Translations under genes and position numbers: made by a program
Shown: in pieces, positions 58,285-64,000 of the stretch
Layout: each line of letters begins with the position of its first letter
Position numbering within the stretch: the stretch's first letter is position 1
Notes under the pieces: model-generated
Database searches by the model: none
Told to the model about the DNA's origin: nothing
What the model saw: the letters and a program-made list of their open reading frames with translations, nothing else
Assembly (NCBI GenBank): GCA_016647705.1
Contig: CM028328.1
Location: forward strand, 5,667,311-5,731,310
Reading direction: 5' to 3'
DNA from: Eucommia ulmoides
Taxonomy: Eukaryota; Streptophyta; Magnoliopsida; Garryales; Eucommiaceae
DNA: 64,000 bases

Positions 58285-61070
58285 ACTCAACAATAAGAAT
58301 TGGGTTTAGAGGAAATTAGAACTGATGCATACAATTGGGGAAAACAATATAAGGATCAAACAAAAAAAATTCATGATAAAAATATTCTGAGAAAATCTTT
58401 CTTTCCAGGTCAGAAGGTCCTTCTGTACAATTCTCGTCTACATTTATTCCTTGGAAAGTTATGCTCTCGATGGTCTGGTCCATATGTCGTTCGTATTGTT
58501 TTTTCCCACGGAGCTGTCGAAATTGAAAATCCAAAAGATGGTGATGTTCTCAAAGTTAATGGCCAAAGGTTAAAACTATTTTTGGAATTACAAACTCCAG
58601 AAGTGGAGGAAACAGTCCTCAAAGATCTCGTTTATCAAGATTAACCATTCTCTTGAGAGAAACGTCTGGATGAAGACGTTAAACTTAGCGCTAAGTGAGA
58701 GGCAACCTACTGTTATGGCAAACAAGAACAAACATTCAGACCATACAATTCAATTTCTCCAAGTAATATCTTTCCTTGCAAATTAATTTCATATTTTTTT
58801 TATTGAGGATAATGCGAGATTTAGGTTTGGGGAAGGGGGATAAATGATTGTAAATGCTTGTATTCCTTCAAAAAAAAATTTTATTTTTTATTTTGCACTT
58901 AATTTTATCAAACCATCCTATGATAGCATATAGGTTGAATAAAAACTTGAGTTTGCTAAATAATTTTTGGAGTATAACATTGATTTTAAAAAAATATTTT
59001 ATTTTTTAACTCTTGCATAAATAGTTTCTTTTAGTTTAAATTTAGTACATGAGTTTATTTGCTAAATTTTAGCATGATAATAACCTATAATTAGAGTTTA
59101 AATATAAAAAAAAATTCATAATAAATTTTTTATTTCTTAATGATGAACTTCCACTAAGTAACCATAACTCTTACCCCAGTAAGCTTTGAGTGTTCGCGTC
59201 AAAAGAGGGGAGCAAATTATTAAGACAATAAATGGCTCGTTAACTTCGAAACCTAAGTTGTTCGAGTTTTTAAGTGTGAAGGGTGCTTTAACACCTAATA
59301 CCCCGAGCCAACTGGTTTGGGATCATTGGCCCAACGCTCATTATATGGACATCTTAGAAAGTCCAGTGAGATTAACATTGCCCAAATAATTTATTCAAAT
59401 AAAAAATGTTTATTTATTTATTTCAAGAAAAACGTTATTTGATTGTTTAAAATTAGTTTACTAGTTACTTGTATTAAATTTATTATAAAAGATAGTTGAA
59501 TTTATGTTGTGGGTATAAAAATAGATATTGTTAAAAATCACGTGCTATGAAATCAATAATTATTTTAGTAACTTTTGTATGATCTCAAATTATTATGTTA
59601 GCATTATATTGGATTGATAATTTTTTTGTGATTTAAAAAAAAATAAAAAAATAAAAAATTAATTTATGATTTTTTTGGATGTTTGTGGGTAACATCTTTG
59701 TAAACCTTCACGAGACTATCACTAAGGGTAACTTAGGGGCTTAAAGGTTTATTGCATATGCTAAATGTAATCGTATTCCTTACGAAAATAGATTTTTCAT
59801 TTAATTATTATATTAGTTTTGCTCGAGATCTAGCAAAAGTTAGGTTTAGGGGTGTGATCGCACCTCATTTTGTGCGATTTTATACCTTTAAACTTAGATT
59901 TGTTAATGGTTCGAATAGTGTAAATAATTACAAATAGATTTATTTTTGTTATTTATGTTTGTTTATGAAAATGGATCAAAACGGTGTTAAAATGGGGCAA
60001 ATCGAAGTTAAAACGAATAAACTACGGAAAGCTGAAGAAAAATCAAATAAACTAGAACGAATTGTTTGATCTCTTAAATTTATAAAAAAATGATTTATTT
60101 TATATGGTTTTGTAGGTTTTTGAAAAGTGAACAATTGACATTGCTTTGAAGTGAATCGGATAAAAAACGAGTAAACCGCGGCAAACCGAACAAAAGACGA
60201 ACAAATGAGACTATTACAGTACCTAGTCGAACTGAGTCAACTACAGTACCCGAGTAGCTACAGTTCTACCACCCCCCACTTGGCTTATGTCAGTAGCCCT
60301 CCAATTTTTAATTCTTTTCATTTTCACCCCTCTTAATTCTTCTTTTGACCATTTTGCCCCCAAAATATCTAAGTTGTTTTGGCTATAAATATGACTTGGG
60401 GTTGAGAGCAAATATATAATTTTTCGCTAGAGAAATTTATCTTGGAAGGATGCCAATCTTCAATAATAAGGGTTTGTTTTCTTTAAATACGAGTTTCTAA
60501 TTTTCTTTTACTAAGATTAAGGATGAAACCATATGTAATTAATTAATTTTTTTTATTGTGTTGATTCCAAATAATTTGCAATTAATGTTTATGGTTTTTA
60601 CTTCAATTAAATAAATGATTTCATCTTTAATATCATGTATTATTGATTGTTATGAATTATTTAATTGATTAGATTTGTATTGTAAATATAATAATATATT
60701 TTAATTATATGTTTTCCATTAATTTGTATACATATAATGCTTAAGAAATTATATTTTCAATACAAATAAAAACCAACTTGAGATTTACATCGGGTTTAAT
60801 TTCTAAAATCTTAAAAAGATAGTAAGATCCAATCTAAAACTATCACTAATTATTTGGAGTCAATACAAAAATAAGAACTAATTAATTATATATCAGTGGA
60901 TTCTAAATTCTTAGTATTTTTCCATCTTAAAGCAAACTAAATCATCATTTCACTGTTTATCTAATTTTCTATTTCTTAATCACAAAATCAACATCATCTT
61001 GGACTAGATTATAATTAAATTAAATTAGAAAGATTAAGTTTCCTATAACCAATCCTTGTGGGAACAAAAA
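58285..61070 (+). mobile_element. Ty3/gypsy 3' end and long LTR, left arm of palindrome
   Basis: After the integrase fragment comes a polypurine tract (TTTGGGGAAGGGGGA, 58826-58840) and an LTR-like start TGATTGTAAATG at 58845. The next 2.2 kb is LTR sequence with no genuine gene. The open frames at 59186-59389 and 59752-59937 are echoed on the opposite strand of the right arm. A TATA-like 'ggctataaatatg' is at 60380-60392. The copy fades out near 61070. Confidence 0.75.
58290..58644 (+). pseudogene. Ty3/gypsy integrase C-terminal fragment
   Basis: An open frame of about 114 codons with '[20 protein letters not shown]', '[12 protein letters not shown]', 'KLCSRWSGPYVV' and '[11 protein letters not shown]', the chromodomain-like GPY/F region at the C-terminus of plant gypsy integrases. 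It starts abruptly without its catalytic core and ends with a stop at 58642-58644. It has a near copy, inverted, at 63598-63999. Confidence 0.8.
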
Positions 61071-61189
61071 CTTGTTGTGGCTTAGAATTTCTTTTTATGT
61101 CCTATGGTTCAGAATTTCTTGTTCTATCATGTTTTAAAATTACTCGCAAGCGTACGAATCAATTATAGTCCAGATTGAAGGAAGCGAGG

Positions 61190-64000
61190 TCGATTCCACA
61201 AGGATTAGGTACAAAAAAGTTATTTTTTTCAATTTAATTTAATTATAATTTAGTCCAAGATGATGTTGATTTTATGATTAAGAAATGGATGATTTAAGAT
61301 GAAAAAATACTAAGATTTTAGAATTCATCGATATACAATTAATTAATTCTTATTTTTGTGTTGACTTCAAATTTTTAGTGATAATTTTAGATCCGAATCT
61401 TACTATCTTCTTAAGATTTTAGAAATTAAACCCAATGTAAATCTCAAGTTGGTTTTTATTTGTATTGAAAATATAATTTCTTAAGCATTATATGTATACA
61501 AATTAATGGAAAATATATAATCAAAAGATATTATTATTTTTGCAATACAAATCCAATCAATTAAATGATTCATAACAATCAATAATACATGATATTAAAG
61601 ATAAAATCATTTATTTAATTGAAGCAAAAACCATACACATTAATTGCAAATTATTGGAATCAATACAATATAACAATTTAATTAATTACATATGATTTCA
61701 TCCTTAATCTTAGTAAAAGAAAATTAGAAACTCATATTTGAAGAAAGCAAACCCTTATTATTGAAGATTGGCATCCTTCTAAGATAAATTTCTCTAGTGA
61801 AAAATTATATATTTTCTCTCAACCCCAAGTCATATTTATAGCCAAAATAGCTTAGATATTTTGGGGGCAAAATGGTCAAAAGAAGAATTAAGAGGGGTGA
61901 AAATGAAAAGAATAAAAAGTTGAAGGAGGGCTGCTGACACAAGCCAAGTAGGGGGTGGCGGCACTGTAGCTTACTCGGGTACTGTAGCTGACTCAGTTCG
62001 ACTAGGTACTGTAGCAGTCTCATTTGTTCGTCTTTTGTTCGGTTTGTCGCGGTTTGCTCGTTTTTTATCTGATTCACTTCAAATCAACGTCAATTGTTCT
62101 CTTTTCAAAAACCTACAAAACCGTATAAAATAAATTAATTTTTTATAAACTAAGAGATCAAACAATTCGTTCCAGTTTATTTGATTTTTGTTAGGTTTTC
62201 CGTAGTTTATTCGTTTTAACTTCGATTTGCCCCATTTTAACACTGTTTTGATCTATTTTCATAACAAACATAAATAAAAAAAATAAATCTATTTATAATT
62301 ATTTACACTATTCGAACGATTAACAAATCTAAGTTTAAAGGTATAAAATCGCACAAAATGAGGTGCGATCACACCTCTAAACCTAACTTTTGCTAGATCT
62401 CGAGCAAAACTAATATAATAATTAAATAAAAAATCCATTTTCATAGGGAATACGATTGCATTTAGCATATGCAACAAGCCTTTAAACTCCTAAGTTACCC
62501 CTAGTGGACGAGTATAGTCTCGTGAAGGTTTACAGAGATGTTACCCACAACCATCCAAAAAAATCATAAATTAATTTATTATTTTTTTTATATTTTTTTA
62601 TTTTTTTAAATCACAAAAAAATTATCAATCCAGTCTAATGCTAACATAATAATTTGAGATCATACAAAAATTTCTAAAATAATTATTGATTTCATAGCAC
62701 GTGATTTTTAACAATATCTATTTTTGTACCCACAACATAAATTCAACTATCTTTTATAATGAATTTAATACAAGTAACTAGTAAACTAATTTTAAACAAT
62801 CAAATAACGTTTTTCTTGAAATAAACAAATAAACGTTTTTTTATTTGAATAAATGATTTGTGCAATACTAATCTCACTGGACTTTCTAAGATGTCCATGT
62901 AGCGAGCGTTGGGTTAATGATTCTAAACCAGTTGGCTCAGGGCATTAGGTGTTAAAGCACCCTTCACACTTAAAAACTCGAACAACTTAGGTTTCGAAGT
63001 TAACGAGCCATTTATTATCTTAATAATTTGCTCCCCTCTTTTGACGCGAACACTCAAAGCTTACTGGGGCAAGAGTTATGGTTACTTAGTGGAAGTTCAT
63101 CATTAAGAAATAAAAAATTTATTATTATTATTATTTTTTTATATATTTAAACTCCAATGATAGGTTATTATTATGCTAAAATTTAGCAAATAAACTCATG
63201 TACTAAATTTAAAATAAAAGAAAGTATTTATGCAAGAGTCAAAAAATGAAATATTTTTTTAAAATCAATGTTATACTCTAAAAATTATTTAGCAAACTCA
63301 AGTTTTTATTCAACCTATATGCTATCATAGGATGGTTTGATAAAATTAAGTGATAAAATTAAATGAAAATTAAAAAAAAAAAAAAAAACTGAAGGAATAC
63401 AAGCATTTACAATCATTTACCCCCCAAACCTAAATCTCGCATTGTCCTCAATGAAAAAAGTATGAAATTAATTTGCAAGGAAAGATATTAACTGGAGAAA
63501 TTGAACTGTATGGTCTGAATGCTTGTTCCTGTCTGCCACAACAGTAGGTTGCCTCCCACTTAGCGTCTTCAGCAAACCGTTTCTATCAAGAGAATGATTA
63601 ATCTTGATAAACGGGATTTTCGAGGACTGTTTCCTCCACTTCTGGAGTTTGTAAGTCCAAAAATGGTTTTAACCTTTGGTTATTAACTTTGAGAACATCA
63701 CCATCTTTTGGATTTTCAATTTCAACAGCTCCGTGGGAAAAAACAATACGAATGATAAATGGACCAGACCATCGAGAGCGCAACTTTCCAAGGAATAGAT
63801 GTAAACGAGAATTGTACAAAAGGACTTCTGACCTGAAAAGAAAAATATTCTCAAAATATTTTTGTCATGAATTTTTTTTGTTTGATCCTTATATTGTTTT
63901 CCCCAATTGTATGCATCATTTCGAATTTTCTCTAACTCATTTAATTGGAATTTCCTCTGAATACCTGCATGATTTAGAGAAAAATTCAATTGTTTGATAG
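61190..64000 (-). mobile_element. Ty3/gypsy 3' end and long LTR, right arm of palindrome (runs off window)
   Basis: Mirror image of 58285-61070. The polypurine tract complement lies at 63418-63433, the LTR runs leftward to the centre, and the integrase C-terminal fragment is at 63598-63999 on the minus strand. It shares nearly every landmark with the left arm, with scattered substitutions. The 'actcgcaagcgtacgaatc' and 'gaggtcgattccacaagga' phrases at 61142-61203 are typical of plant gypsy LTR or leader ends. Confidence 0.75.
63598..63999 (-). pseudogene. Ty3/gypsy integrase C-terminal fragment, inverted copy
   Basis: Minus-strand homologue of 58290-58644. It extends further upstream ('NHAGIQRKFQLNELEKIRND') to the window edge. 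A one-base frameshift near 63830 separates '[13 protein letters not shown]' from '[13 protein letters not shown]', so the copy is broken. Confidence 0.75.

Noticed and set aside
59186-59937. Open frames of 60-67 codons, one conserved in both palindrome arms
   Set aside because: They lie within gypsy LTR sequence. The likeness between arms reflects copied DNA, not selection on a protein.

Overview
This is nuclear DNA from a flowering plant, most likely a eudicot. It is AT-rich, its genes are split by many GT-AG introns, and it carries plant-type transposons: PIF/Harbinger (Tourist-like) and hAT MITEs, an RTE-type LINE, an Au-type SINE, a Mutator-like element (MULE) with an Ulp1-like protease gene, a Ty1/copia element and Ty3/gypsy elements. 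I cannot name the species.

Host genes. Three intron-containing genes can be reconstructed with consistent reading frames, plus one gene cut by the left edge. (1) Positions 1-67, minus strand: the first 22 codons of a protein whose N-terminus resembles group VIII ERF transcription factors, with a TATA box behind it. (2) 11313-22546, minus: a 17-exon, 526-residue ARM/HEAT-type protein of the plant PSMD5-like (proteasome base assembly chaperone) family. Site II promoter motifs lie upstream. (3) 32283-36350, plus: a 7-exon, 422-residue tyrosine aminotransferase-like enzyme (class I PLP fold). (4) 49499-52874, plus: a 5-exon, 337-residue class IV PLP aminotransferase (D-amino-acid aminotransferase / aminodeoxychorismate lyase-like). 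The two aminotransferases are unrelated in fold, and transposon DNA separates them.

Transposon layout. 0.7-11.2 kb: MITEs, a tandem duplication, a solo LTR and noncoding DNA. 11.3-22.5 kb: introns of the PSMD5-like gene, loaded with MITEs, one LINE fragment and tandem repeats. 23-31.6 kb: an inverted-repeat element, an RNase H-like remnant, a second LTR-like block and a PIF-type element whose core is a 1-kb minisatellite. 36.7-38.5 kb: nested MITEs and an Au SINE. About 39.0-49.1 kb: a degenerate MULE with a MuDR-type transposase on the plus strand and a convergent Ulp1-like (C48) protease gene on the minus strand, peppered with the palindrome TTAACGTTAA. 53.3-58.0 kb: a decayed Ty1/copia element. 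58.0-64.0 kb: Ty3/gypsy fragments forming a palindrome with arms of about 2.8 kb.

The strongest candidate for something not well described is the MULE/Ulp1 unit with its dense TTAACGTTAA motif. I counted at least 14 exact copies between 39.0 and 47.3 kb and noticed none elsewhere in the window. No tRNA, rRNA or CRISPR was found. All gene models come from reading the sequence only; no database search or alignment program was run.
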